This document shows positions 1 to 8,616 of a stretch of DNA of 64,000 bases, one piece after another; position 1 is the first letter of the stretch, and each line of letters opens with the position of its first letter. A program made the position numbers and the translations under genes. Below the pieces are notes generated by a model. That model was not told where the DNA came from. It saw only the letters and a list, made by a program, of their open reading frames with translations, and searched no databases. Origin of the DNA: an uncultured Acetobacteroides sp. (GTDB taxonomy: Bacteria; Bacteroidota; Bacteroidia; Bacteroidales; ZOR0009). The stretch is from positions 3,100,001 through 3,164,000 of the forward strand of contig NZ_OY782755.1 of assembly GCF_963678165.1 (NCBI RefSeq), given 5' to 3'.

Positions 1-916
1 TTTACTCCCCAACAGCGAAACTCCCTCTTTTATTGATAGAGTAAAGAACGAAGGACTGCTCAAGAAGTGGGAAGGGCTAGCTGCCGAACAGGTGGTGGGC
101 AAAAATATGGATGCCGTATCGGGCGCCACCTACTCGTCGACAGCCATCAACGAAACGGTAAAGCAGCGCCTAGCCGAATACTGCAAAACTGCAGCCGTTG
201 CCCAGAAAGCCAGCATGAAAAAGATTATCACCTACATTTCCATCTTCCTAGTGCTTCTGTGTGCTCTAGTCTTCTACGGCTTCCCCAAGCAGATGAAGAA
301 GTACCGCATCCCCCTACTGTTACTCTCCATTGGCGTTTTGGGGGTTGCCTACGGCTCATTCCTCTCCATTAAGCTCATTGGAGGATGGTTCATCCAGGGG
401 ATATCGCTGAAGAACCAGATCATCTTCCTCACCTTGGCAGCGCTGGCCATTCTGCTGCCGTTTTTCTTCGGGAAGAACTTCTACTGCACCTATGTGTGCC
501 CCTTTGGCGCATCGCAGGAGCTGCTGGGCAAGGTTAACCCCAAGAAGTTGGAGCTGCCCAAAGGCGTAACCAGCATACTCGCCCGCACCCGAACCAAGGT
601 AATGCTCATCGTGCTAGGCATCGCCATCTTTGGATCCACCATCGACGTTACCGGGGCTGAACCATTTACGCTCTTCTTCTTCGCCTCGGCATCGAAGGGA
701 GTGGTGGTAATGGCAGTAGCCTTCCTGCTGCTCTCCATTGCCATTCCGCGCGCCTGGTGCCGCTTCTTCTGCCCTACTGGAGCACTCATCGACTTCTTCC
801 GCAAGGAGGCGAAGGACATCTTCCCCAAAAAGGTACCCTTCCAAACCCACCTGATTGCCCTTGTAGTTGCAGCATTAGTAGTGCTACTTTTTCTTGCATC
901 AGCAATATTTGCATAG
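1..916 (+). CDS. Membrane FMN-binding / 4Fe-4S polyferredoxin-type protein, 5' truncated by window
   Basis: The reading frame is open from base 2, so the start lies upstream of the window. The visible N-terminal part carries an FMN-binding motif, DAVSGATYSST, of the kind used for covalent flavin attachment in RnfG/NqrC-type domains. It is followed by about five or six hydrophobic segments and two NapH/NosR-like cysteine clusters, CTYVCPFG and CRFFCPTG. Such proteins pass electrons across or along the inner membrane between a flavin and iron-sulfur centres. The gene ends with a hydrophobic tail and a TAG at 914-916. Fusion of the FMN domain to the 4Fe-4S membrane domain is seen in NosR-like proteins. 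The electron donor and acceptor cannot be told from this fragment. Confidence 0.8.
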   Translation, partial: LLPNSETPSFIDRVKNEGLLKKWEGLAAEQVVGKNMDAVSGATYSSTAINETVKQRLAEYCKTAAVAQKASMKKIITYISIFLVLLCALVFYGFPKQMKKYRIPLLLLSIGVLGVAYGSFLSIKLIGGWFIQGISLKNQIIFLTLAALAILLPFFFGKNFYCTYVCPFGASQELLGKVNPKKLELPKGVTSILARTRTKVMLIVLGIAIFGSTIDVTGAEPFTLFFFASASKGVVVMAVAFLLLSIAIPRAWCRFFCPTGALIDFFRKEAKDIFPKKVPFQTHLIALVVAALVVLLFLASAIFA

Positions 917-1254
917 GCAATTCGGCATAGTGTACAAGCACATTCCTTATTAGGATGCGCTTTTAGTAAAGAGCTATTTCAACGATGAAATGTGCCTACT
1001 GTAAGCCGATACAAGTAAAAAATATACTTTTGATGGCTAAATAATTTCGAGCAGATGGAAAAGTTCCGAGTTGCCCTATTCTTCGACCTCTTGCGGCAGT
1101 AAAATCGTAATGAAGTTCAGGATATCATCAACTTTGCGAAAGAGATACATCGATGAGATATCTTTGGAGAAACACCAAACAACCTCGAAAAAGTTAAGTT
1201 CCAAAGGTCAACCTTTGGTTAAAACGACCCCTAAATGAAAAAAATAAAGGATCA
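917..1254. other. Intergenic region, no gene seen
   Basis: This 338-bp stretch lies between two genes on the same strand. Only a 15-codon open frame is present near 1054-1101, and I see no strong hairpin with a T-run. It probably holds the promoter of the ROK gene, but no convincing promoter match was found. Confidence 0.4.
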
Positions 1255-2190
1255 ATGAGAAGATATGCCATTGGAGCCGATATTGGAGGAAGCCATATTA
1301 GCTGCGCCGTTATCGATTTGAACAGCAAAACCATTATTACGGAAACTTATGCATCCGAAGAGGTAAATAATAAGGCTGAAGCAAAAGATATTCATGATAG
1401 ATGGGCGACCGCAATAAATCGTTCGTTGGCTCACATCAGTGCTGATGAAGTGGCAGGTATTGGCTTTGCAATGCCAGGTCCATTTAGCTACGACAAGGGA
1501 GTTGCCCTTTTTACTGCTCAAAACGACAAGCTTGAGAAGCTTTACGGCATTAACGTAGGCGATGAGCTAAGAACGCGATTAAGCATAAACGCAGCTAGCG
1601 ACATTCGATTTATGAACGATGCTACCGCCTTTGCAGTTGGAGAGGCTTGGTTTGGCATGGGCAAAGATTACTGCCGTTCATTATCGATAACCCTTGGTAC
1701 TGGCTTTGGTTCGGCCTTTATTGCCGACGGTATTCCGGTTGTTGATGGTAATGAAGTTCCTGATATGGGCTGCGTTTGGCACCTACCATACAAGGGCAGC
1801 ATTGCTGATAACAACTTTTCGACACGCTGGTGCATCAGGCGCTATAAAGAATTAAGCGGTGTAGAGGCAAATGGCGTAAAGCAAATTGCCGAAGAGGCAG
1901 AAAGCAGCAAGGTAGCCAAGCTGGTATTCGAGGAACTTGGTTCCAATTTAGGCGAATTCCTTGCCCCTTGGATGATCAAATTTGGTGCAGAAGCGCTTAT
2001 TATTGGAGGCAACATCTCTAAGGCATATAGGCACTTTGGACAATCATTAGAAAAAGCATTCAAGAACAGCGGCTGCCAAGTTGCAGTTCATCAATCCGAG
2101 TTAATGGAAGATGCAGCACTAGTAGGTGCTGCCCGTCTTTTTGATGAGGATTTTTGGAGTCACGTACAGCCTCTTCTATCCAAAATGTAG
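1255..2190 (+). CDS. ROK family sugar kinase-like protein
   Basis: This 311-aa protein has the actin-like ATPase fold of ROK proteins. The N-terminal phosphate loop reads GADIGGSHISCAVIDL, followed by GFAMPGPF, the NDATAFAVGEAWFG stretch that carries the catalytic-base Asp, and LGTGFGSAF. Length fits the family. There is no N-terminal helix-turn-helix, so it is a kinase-type rather than repressor-type member. The usual zinc-binding CxCGxxGCxE motif is missing: in its place is a segment reading MGCVWHLPYKGSIADNNF. The substrate is therefore uncertain and a hexose or N-acetylhexosamine kinase role is only inferred. A likely rho-independent terminator follows at 2287-2325. The start is the ATG at 1255 with an AAAGGA stretch upstream. 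Confidence 0.85.
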   Translation: MRRYAIGADIGGSHISCAVIDLNSKTIITETYASEEVNNKAEAKDIHDRWATAINRSLAHISADEVAGIGFAMPGPFSYDKGVALFTAQNDKLEKLYGINVGDELRTRLSINAASDIRFMNDATAFAVGEAWFGMGKDYCRSLSITLGTGFGSAFIADGIPVVDGNEVPDMGCVWHLPYKGSIADNNFSTRWCIRRYKELSGVEANGVKQIAEEAESSKVAKLVFEELGSNLGEFLAPWMIKFGAEALIIGGNISKAYRHFGQSLEKAFKNSGCQVAVHQSELMEDAALVGAARLFDEDFWSHVQPLLSKM

Positions 2191-2286
2191 ATGTAAATAG
2201 TAATATACTACCATAAAAAAAGTGTAGAAGAAACTGCCTTTACATAGAGAATACGTAGCATAGGCTATTATTCAAACAAGCAAGCC

Positions 2287-2325
2287 CCCCGATCGCGTCT
2301 TTACGATGGCATCGGGGATTTTTTT
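2287..2325 (+). terminator. Rho-independent terminator after ROK gene
   Basis: A 7-bp stem (CCCCGAT / ATCGGGG) with a short loop is followed by a run of T residues. It sits about 100 bp after the ROK stop codon and before rarD. Confidence 0.75.
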
Positions 2326-2395
2326 GTAACCCAGAAGTAGTATCTTGCCCGCCGAATTTATTCCAAGCCCAGCTGGCACCATAAAATAGATAGCA

Positions 2396-3313
2396 ATGCA
2401 GCATAAAACAATAGCACAAGCAGCCTCTAACGGGAGAGCCGACATCGTTTACCCCATTGCAGCCTACAGCCTCTGGGGAATCCTCCCAATCTACTGGAAG
2501 GTGATGAAGCAGCTACCAGCTGGCGATATTCTTGCCCACCGCATCTTTTGGTCTTTCCTATTTTTGGCGGTTATTATCAGCGGCATGAGGCGATGGAAAG
2601 AGTTTCGACAGGCTTTTACATCAATCAGGAGCCTGCTAACCATATCTGTTGCTGCCATTCTTATTAGCGTCAACTGGCTTATTTACATTTGGGCTGTAAA
2701 CAACAACCACATTGTAGAGGCAAGCTTAGGCTACTACATCAATCCGCTGCTTACCATTCTGCTGGGTGTGGTGGTGCTACACGAACGAAGCGATGTGTGG
2801 CAAATTGTAGCCATTGCTCTTGCATTTGTCGGGGTTGCGCTCCTCACCTATCAGTTTGGAGAGGTACCTTGGGTTGCAGTTTCCCTAGCCGTTTCATTTG
2901 CCCTATATGGTCTTGTCAAAAAGCTCTCTAAGCTTTCGCCATTAACGGGACTAGCCGCCGAAACCATGATGGTAACGCCGTTGGCTCTTGGTTATTTATA
3001 CATGCAGGTTAGCGGAACTGTAAATAACTATAGCTCCATCTCCTACGGGATGTCGATAATGATTCTTCTTACAGGCGTGGTTACCTCTATTCCCCTTCTG
3101 CTCTTTGCACAAGGAGCCAAACGGGTGTCACTTACAACAATGGGGTTTGTTCAGTACCTCTCGCCCAGCTTAAGCCTCCTAATAGGTATCTTCATCTATA
3201 AAGAACCCTTTACGCTTGCCTACCAAATTAGCTTTGGACTTATATGGGTAGCGCTTGCCATTTACTCCTTTAGCCGAAAAGAGGTACTATCGAAGCTGAA
3301 GATATCCAAATAG
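2396..3313 (+). CDS. rarD: EamA-family transporter RarD
   Basis: This 305-aa inner-membrane protein has about ten hydrophobic segments in two EamA repeats. The N-terminal half reads YSLWGILPIYWKVMKQLPA and then EILAHR-type IlAHRIFWS, which is the signature of the RarD subfamily of drug/metabolite transporters (formerly called chloramphenicol-sensitive protein). Length matches the family. RarD members are predicted permeases of poorly defined substrate. The gene is separated from the ROK gene by a terminator, so it is probably transcribed alone. It converges with the DUF2007 gene, whose stop is 2 bp away. Confidence 0.88.
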   Translation: MQHKTIAQAASNGRADIVYPIAAYSLWGILPIYWKVMKQLPAGDILAHRIFWSFLFLAVIISGMRRWKEFRQAFTSIRSLLTISVAAILISVNWLIYIWAVNNNHIVEASLGYYINPLLTILLGVVVLHERSDVWQIVAIALAFVGVALLTYQFGEVPWVAVSLAVSFALYGLVKKLSKLSPLTGLAAETMMVTPLALGYLYMQVSGTVNNYSSISYGMSIMILLTGVVTSIPLLLFAQGAKRVSLTTMGFVQYLSPSLSLLIGIFIYKEPFTLAYQISFGLIWVALAIYSFSRKEVLSKLKISK

Positions 3314-3314
3314 C

Positions 3315-3569
3315 TTAACCGTTATTCTTTAGGTTTTCTTGGTATTCGTCAGCAATTTGCTTTGCCCTACTGTAATCCGAACTAGCAACAAACACCTTTA
3401 CGGCACCTGCACCTCCAGGCGCGGTATACCATGGATTGAGTGTGCCCATAATTCCGTCCATCAAAAAGGCTTCAACTTCGGCATTTTCCAGTAGACTTTT
3501 TACCATTTCGGCCTGCCATGTTGTTCCTGCAAAGATTTCAACAGGCTCTCTGTCTTTTGTATCCTTCAT
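3315..3569 (-). CDS. DUF2007 domain protein (putative signal-transducing protein)
   Basis: This 84-aa cytoplasmic protein contains the whole DUF2007 domain. The typical pattern begins with VEIFAGTTWQAEMVKSLLENAEVEA, continues with a central glycine-rich turn and ends with VKVFVASSDYSRAKQIADEY. DUF2007 proteins have a ferredoxin-like fold related to the GlnB/PII type and are often annotated as signal-transducing, but no function is proven for most. The gene is monocistronic and converges with rarD. Confidence 0.8.
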   Translation of the reverse strand: MKDTKDREPVEIFAGTTWQAEMVKSLLENAEVEAFLMDGIMGTLNPWYTAPGGAGAVKVFVASSDYSRAKQIADEYQENLKNNG

Positions 3570-4099
3570 TAGTATTCGTTTTTGATTAACTATATCACAA
3601 TATTACAAATAAGATAAGAGTTACAGCATGATTCTGATCCTAAATATAAAAGGGGAAAGGAATATTCATCTGAAACAAACGATACTCCTTCCCCACTTTC
3701 CAATAATGAAGCCAACTAAAAAAGATTGGTGTGGAGTGGCTTCATTAATTATAAGATAGCGGCCTTAAAACCACCAGGAAGCTACCTTATTCTCTCTTAT
3801 TTAGCAGTTAGACACATGCCCTTTTCTAATTTACTACTTAAAGATCCGTTTAAAAAGTACTAACCATCGACTTCTTCTAATGTCTTAATTCGCTCAGATT
3901 GATAGAAGTTCATCTTTACGGCCAACCACTAAACTTTGGCGTAAAGACTTACAAAAACACTGTCCGAAATTATTCAAGTATGCACAAAACAGAAACAGCT
4001 CCTGCAGGATATGCATCTATCCTGCAAGAACTGCCCCCTATTCGGTAATAAATACCAACTAAATGGTTGAAAAATGTACTGTGATGTAGATGAAGGACT
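3570..4099. other. Intergenic region, no gene seen
   Basis: This 530-bp AT-rich stretch has many stops in all frames. I see no tRNA, clear terminator or long repeat. It contains the 5' region of the DUF2007 gene on one side and the 3' region of the LytTR gene on the other. Confidence 0.4.
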
Positions 4100-4861
4100 C
4101 TATATGAAGCTAAACTTCTCCTGCAATGCGCTAAAGTATGCCCGCGAGATGGTTAAATCATTTGCCCAATCGAAAGGAGGGTAAAGCTTGCATTGCTTAC
4201 CCTGAATCATGGCCAAGTAGCTGATGTTGATGATCTGATTTTGGCTTATCGCCACGAATGAGGAGGAGTGGTTAAGTATGTCCTTAGAGTTGGTGTGCCG
4301 CCTTAGGAATTGCTGGCTTTGATCGCTTAGGTGCACCGCCCATTGCTTCCGCTCGTTTACGTAGGTAAAGAAGCCGATCTGCTCCAAATGCAATATCTGA
4401 AATCCGGTAATGGTTGCAACCATAAAGGTAGAGTCTCCAGGTAACAGCTGGGAGAGAGAGCTCCGAAAGGATAGGCTTGTCCGATTGCTCTGCGCATACT
4501 CGAAGAAACGGCTCATAACAACATTAAGATCGTCTGCGTCGAAAGGCTTTAGCAAATAGTCGAAGGCGGATGAGCGCAGCGCTTCTAATAGGTACTTCTC
4601 GTAGGAGGTGTAAAAGACAACCTGCATGGACCAGTCTATCTGATCGCGCATTTCGCGAAGCAGCTCCAACCCGGTAGTGCCAGGGAGCTCCACATCTAGG
4701 AAGAGCAAATCGGGGCGCTGTGCCAGGATTACCTTTTTTGCTGTGGTTGGGGTTTCCGCCTCACCCGTTATCTGAATGCTATCGTACTTAGAAAGAGAGT
4801 CTCTGAGAATCTTCACATGAAAATCTTCATCATCGACAATTACTACATTAAATTTTCTCAT
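4100..4861 (-). CDS. LytTR-family response regulator
   Basis: This 253-aa regulator has an N-terminal receiver domain with acidic residues near positions 11-12, phospho-acceptor Asp at about 56 (LLFLDVELPG) and conserved Lys at about 105 (YLLKPF). Residues 150-253 form a LytTR DNA-binding domain. It is the natural partner of the TPR histidine kinase encoded upstream on the same strand (5178-7211), as is usual for LytS/LytTR pairs. The two genes are separated by a 236-bp family-A repeat element, so transcriptional coupling is less certain. Targets are unknown. Confidence 0.87.
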   Translation of the reverse strand: MRKFNVVIVDDEDFHVKILRDSLSKYDSIQITGEAETPTTAKKVILAQRPDLLFLDVELPGTTGLELLREMRDQIDWSMQVVFYTSYEKYLLEALRSSAFDYLLKPFDADDLNVVMSRFFEYAQSNRTSLSFRSSLSQLLPGDSTFMVATITGFQILHLEQIGFFTYVNERKQWAVHLSDQSQQFLRRHTNSKDILNHSSSFVAISQNQIINISYLAMIQGKQCKLYPPFDWANDLTISRAYFSALQEKFSFI

Positions 4862-4883
4862 TTAGGTATGGTTTACTCTAGTA

Positions 4884-5119
4884 TTTCGCCTTTAAGATTT
4901 ATACTACTCTATTTCGAAGGATATCCCCCGCTGGCGGGGGTTAGGGGGTGGATTTTTAGAAGTGTATAGCGACCATTGGCATCAAGTTTTGACCTCTAGC
5001 GTCTACTTTCCTCCCCCGTCCCCCTCCAAAGGGGGATACGCTTTGTGCTACGACTTGCTGATTCCTTTACGTCTAACTCTATTATGATTGATGTTTACTT
5101 TTTTTTAGCGATATCCCTG
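4884..5119 (+). repeat. MITE-like repeat family A, copy 1
   Basis: This 236-bp element fills the gap between the LytTR gene and its kinase gene. It starts near TTTCGCCTTTAAGAT and ends with AGCGATATCCCTG. Inside it holds the G-run/C-run hairpin CCCCCGCTGGCGGGGG near 4927-4942 and a CTCCAAAGGGGGATA segment near 5025-5039. Related copies are at 12312-12603, 15723-16299 (inverted and interrupted) and 24278-24685 (ends only). Confidence 0.75.
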
Positions 5120-5177
5120 ATGGTTTTCTATTCTATAATAGCTTGAAGCTGTAGATTTCTTAGTGCATCGGACATCG

Positions 5178-7211
5178 CTACATATCGAATGAGTAATGCT
5201 TTGGTATGTAAACATCTACTCGTGTGCCATTAGCGCCATCCTTTGATAGGTTGGCGATGGTAAAGGCTATTTGCTGCTCGTTTTTTTCATTGAGCAGCTG
5301 AATGGTTTGGTAGATAACCTTAAGCCCTGTACCTGTTCCCTTATGGCTGCTCATACCAGGGAAATATCCTGATCCATTATCCTGAATCTGAATATTTACT
5401 CCATCATTCTGCTCCTTTACGGATACGCTCAGCATTTTATGCCCCTTCATGCCGCGTAATGCGTGCTTAATGGCATTCTCGACTGGGATTTGTACGATCA
5501 TGGCGGGAACAAAGATGCTGCTACAGCTTACGCCTGCCTCCACATTCCAATCGAGGCTGAAGTCTTCGCCAAGGCTTTGCCGTTCGAGGTTAATGTAGGT
5601 CTGCACAAACTCCAGCTCCTGCTCTAGGGATACGCTTAGGGATTCCGAAATCTCCAAGCTCTTCCGAAGCAGCTTAACTAATCCGCGAAGCTCGGCCTGC
5701 TCCTTTTCACTCTCGGCAGTTATCAGCTGCCGATTGAGCACATTAAAGATAAAATGCGGAGAGATGCGGTTGCGAATACTCTGCATACGCAGCTTTGCCA
5801 CCTGGTTGAAGTACCGAATGTGCTGCAGGTCGCGTTGCTTTCGCATGTAGAAGTATATGAATGCGGCAATGGCAAGAATTATCAGCAAAGCTAGCCCCCA
5901 GAGGTATCTTGCCAGCAGTAAATTCTTCACCCGACTCTGCTGAGCCTGAATAAGCATGTCGCGATGGAGTAAAGAGGTATCCTGCCGATAGCGCATATCG
6001 TGCTCGGCCACCCTATTCTTCACCCTTTCCGACTGAACCTTATTTTCTATCGCTATATTCTTCTTTAGGAATAGGTACGCCTGCCTATAATCGCCGGTAC
6101 GATCGTAGTAATCCTGTAGAAATTTATGCCGAATGGAGATGATCGAGGGCTCGATGCCTGTGGTATCGCTGTAGCTCGTCAGTAGCAAGCGGGCTTGCTC
6201 CTTTCGGTTTTGCTTTAGGGCAATGCCGGCCTTTACGGTCGCTAGGTAGTAGAGCGCCGTTGGCTGCTTGATGGAGGAGAAGAAGCGAAAGCTTCTATCG
6301 GCATAGTACTGCGCGGAGTCGAGCCGGTTTAACTTTAGATAGATGTCGCTCATGTTGAGCTCGCAGACGTAAATCGAGTAGTCGACATGCCGGGGGAGCA
6401 CCAATGCCCTTGCCTTCGTAAACCAGGGAAGCGCCCGTGCGTATTCCTCCTTATAGTAGTAGTAGTTGCCCCTATTGTTGCAGAAGGAGAACTGTTCGCC
6501 CAACCTTCTTTTGTTCAGCGTCTTCTCGGCCATGCGGAAGTACGTGTCGGAGAGATCGAAATCGCGCAGCCCCATGTAAACCTGTCCGAGACCAAAGTAG
6601 ATGGGGAACCCCATGTTGCCGGTAAGCTGCAACGAATCGCTCACAAAGAGCGCCCTTCTGAAGTAGCAGGCGGCATTCGTGAGATCTCCCTTCATCATAT
6701 AGGTATCCGCAAGGTTTATCAGGACGTTGGGGACAATCTCCTTTAGGTTACCCGAAGGCTTCAGCGCGTAGGCCTTGGCAAAGTAGACAATCGACGAGTC
6801 GAACGAGCCCAATCGCTGATGGTATATCCCGTAGGAGTTATACGCCGAGGCCAACAGGAACGTAACACGTGGTGATGCAGCGCTCTTCCGGCAGAATCTT
6901 ACGATTTGGTTGATGTAGCTGCGTGCAGTATCGTAGGAATCGACCATGAGGTAGCAGCTGACCTTTACCTGTAGAACCTCGTGGTACTGCAGGCTATCCT
7001 TTACCAGCTTCATTGCCGAATCGGCCTGCGCTCGGGCAAATGGTACATTGCCCGACAACGAATCGCGGGCTACAGCAATGAGCGATTCTATTTTTGGCTG
7101 GTTTTGCCCATCGGCATATTCCTTTGATTTACCGCACGACAGCAGCAACAGGAGTGGTAGTAGAAAACAGGCACCTTTAAGCAATACTTTATCCGATATT
7201 TTTGGTTCCAT
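5178..7211 (-). CDS. TPR-containing LytS-type sensor histidine kinase
   Basis: This 677-aa protein begins with a hydrophobic segment ending LLLLLSC, so Cys26 may be lipidated. Residues 30-400 are helical TPR-like repeats predicted to lie in the periplasm. A transmembrane helix at about 436-456 is followed by a His_kinase domain with SPHFIFNVLN (His about 486), an N-box with VENAIKH (about 575-581) and a G-box DNGSG (about 609-613) plus GTGTGLKV. This architecture is common in Bacteroidota and pairs with LytTR regulators such as the one at 4100-4861. The ligand is unknown; TPRs suggest a protein or peptide signal. If the lipobox is used, the N-terminus would be membrane-anchored at both ends of the sensor. 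Confidence 0.87.
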   Translation of the reverse strand: MEPKISDKVLLKGACFLLPLLLLLSCGKSKEYADGQNQPKIESLIAVARDSLSGNVPFARAQADSAMKLVKDSLQYHEVLQVKVSCYLMVDSYDTARSYINQIVRFCRKSAASPRVTFLLASAYNSYGIYHQRLGSFDSSIVYFAKAYALKPSGNLKEIVPNVLINLADTYMMKGDLTNAACYFRRALFVSDSLQLTGNMGFPIYFGLGQVYMGLRDFDLSDTYFRMAEKTLNKRRLGEQFSFCNNRGNYYYYKEEYARALPWFTKARALVLPRHVDYSIYVCELNMSDIYLKLNRLDSAQYYADRSFRFFSSIKQPTALYYLATVKAGIALKQNRKEQARLLLTSYSDTTGIEPSIISIRHKFLQDYYDRTGDYRQAYLFLKKNIAIENKVQSERVKNRVAEHDMRYRQDTSLLHRDMLIQAQQSRVKNLLLARYLWGLALLIILAIAAFIYFYMRKQRDLQHIRYFNQVAKLRMQSIRNRISPHFIFNVLNRQLITAESEKEQAELRGLVKLLRKSLEISESLSVSLEQELEFVQTYINLERQSLGEDFSLDWNVEAGVSCSSIFVPAMIVQIPVENAIKHALRGMKGHKMLSVSVKEQNDGVNIQIQDNGSGYFPGMSSHKGTGTGLKVIYQTIQLLNEKNEQQIAFTIANLSKDGANGTRVDVYIPKHYSFDM

Positions 7212-7643
7212 AATACTTTACTCCTATACTAAGGTAAATCGATACTATAAAGCTTCCTTCTTGTTTTGCAGCAGAAGGCAACATTCTAACGAGCAGCGCT
7301 CTGCATCAAGGATACTATCTTGATAAATAATCGTCACGAAATGCCACAAAGCTAGCATTCGAGCTGCAATTTAGCTATAATTTACACCACACTATACCGG
7401 ATAGGAACTTTTTTCTGCACGTTACCTACAAATACGGTATCCCTAATCCAAAATTGGCAATTAACCCGTATTTATCACCATTCGAATCAACGATTAATCG
7501 GATTGCACGAATCTCACCGATTGCTTGGCCCCACTTTATAGCTGCAGAATTAGGAGGACGCGGAATATACGCTTCCAAATATCGATGTAAACGCCATCGC
7601 AGACAAGCCTACTGCCTAAACCATGCCGTGTTGAATGAAGGAG
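7212..7643. other. Intergenic region, no gene seen
   Basis: This 432-bp stretch should hold the promoter of the histidine kinase. A plus-strand open frame that starts at 7454 runs into the antisense of the DUF3795 gene and resembles no protein family. At the edge, 7637-7656 is a perfect 20-bp palindrome (GAAGGAGCTATAGCTCCTTC) that covers the DUF3795 stop codon; it lacks a T-run on the gene strand. Confidence 0.4.
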
Positions 7644-7931
7644 CTATAGCTCCTTCAATATTTTCACCCGCTCCTTTATGCTTTCCAGATGTTTTTCCTC
7701 GCTATAGGATGGATCGCGGGTATCAATGTATAGCTGGCAGGGCAGCTGGTTGCACTTACCGCAATGCTCGTGCTTCTTCTTGTCCTTGCAGCAGCGGTAT
7801 ATGGGGCAGCAGTCCAATTCCATATACGGAGCCCAAAATACTTTTCCTTGAATGGCTTCGCACCCATTACAGGTTTTGCCGTACTCATCACAGGTAGTGC
7901 AATCTACCCCACAGAGACTAATTACGCTCAT
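7644..7931 (-). CDS. DUF3795 cysteine-rich protein
   Basis: This 95-aa protein has ten or more cysteines spaced as in DUF3795: CGVDCTTCDEYGKTCNGC near the start, then DCCPIYRCC and CGKCNQLPC. The pattern suggests binding of zinc or another metal, although the biochemical role of the family is not known. Length fits the family. It is a small stand-alone gene. The stop codon lies within a perfect 20-bp palindrome. Confidence 0.8.
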   Translation of the reverse strand: MSVISLCGVDCTTCDEYGKTCNGCEAIQGKVFWAPYMELDCCPIYRCCKDKKKHEHCGKCNQLPCQLYIDTRDPSYSEEKHLESIKERVKILKEL

Positions 7932-8002
7932 TATATCTACTTATTTGTACTGATTAATAAAACAGATTCTTTTCTACCACTCTACTTGAGTAGCAATACC
8001 AG

Positions 8003-8353
8003 CTACTTCAGCTGTAGGAAGTCGCCATCGATTATCATTACCTTTACGCCATTGGTGGTGTGCGAGCGATGCGAGCTAAGGTCGTCGGAAACAACGTAGG
8101 TCATTCCCTTCGAGAGGGTAAACTTCTCGCCAGTTTGCATTTCGCTTACAAATTCGCCCTCGAGGCAGTGCACAATGTGCCCTTTCTTACACCAATGGTC
8201 TGCCAGGTATCCCTTGGTGTATTCTACCATTCTAATTCTTAATCCGGGGAACTGAACCGTTTGCCATAGCGCAACACCCTCCTCGCCCTTATGCTCGGTG
8301 GTAGGAATTGTCGACCAATCGATGGTCTGAAATGGAATATTTTTTTCGTCCAT
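8003..8353 (-). CDS. DHCW-motif cupin-fold protein
   Basis: This 116-aa single-domain cupin contains the ADHWCKKGHIVHCLEG segment that defines the DHCW-motif cupin group, with histidines placed to bind a metal. The flanking beta strands (FKLSKGMTYVVSDD-like pattern and VKVMIIDGDF) complete the barrel. No signal peptide is seen, so it is cytoplasmic. The substrate is unknown. It is transcribed in the same direction as the DUF3795 gene, 71 bp upstream of it. Confidence 0.8.
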   Translation of the reverse strand: MDEKNIPFQTIDWSTIPTTEHKGEEGVALWQTVQFPGLRIRMVEYTKGYLADHWCKKGHIVHCLEGEFVSEMQTGEKFTLSKGMTYVVSDDLSSHRSHTTNGVKVMIIDGDFLQLK

Positions 8354-8435
8354 AGCTTTATGTAGGTGATGTTACCATTAGCTTCTTTTTAATGCTGATA
8401 CCTATTATTAGACGAGGACTCCGGCTTTCATCTGT

Positions 8436-8500
8436 TCTATCATTGCAGGCTATAGCTTGTAGAATAGATTTGTCTGAGGCGAGAGTTTCAACCGAACGGG
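8436..8500 (+). repeat. Dispersed repeat R6, copy 1
   Basis: This roughly 65-bp sequence contains CATTGCAGGCTATAGC followed by AATAGATT and a GAGGCGAGAG-type tail ending CCGAACG. Copies in the same orientation are at 9487-9552 and, more diverged, at 44857-44925. Copies 1 and 2 flank the 8617-9390 gene as direct repeats. Confidence 0.7.
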
Positions 8501-8616
8501 GCATCGTTATTCTTCGCAAAAACGAAAGTTGCTCCTTCGCTAATCACATAATTGCAAACTATTGCTTACAGAATAAGATCAATAGAGCCATTAGCTATTG
8601 CCATAATAGAGAAACA

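Noticed and set aside
1054..1101. 15-codon peptide gene MEKFRVALFFDLLRQ
   Set aside because: It is too short to judge, with no leader or conservation information.
7454..7897. Plus-strand 147-codon frame
   Set aside because: It is mostly antisense to the well-supported DUF3795 gene and has an arginine/cysteine-rich composition typical of shadow frames.
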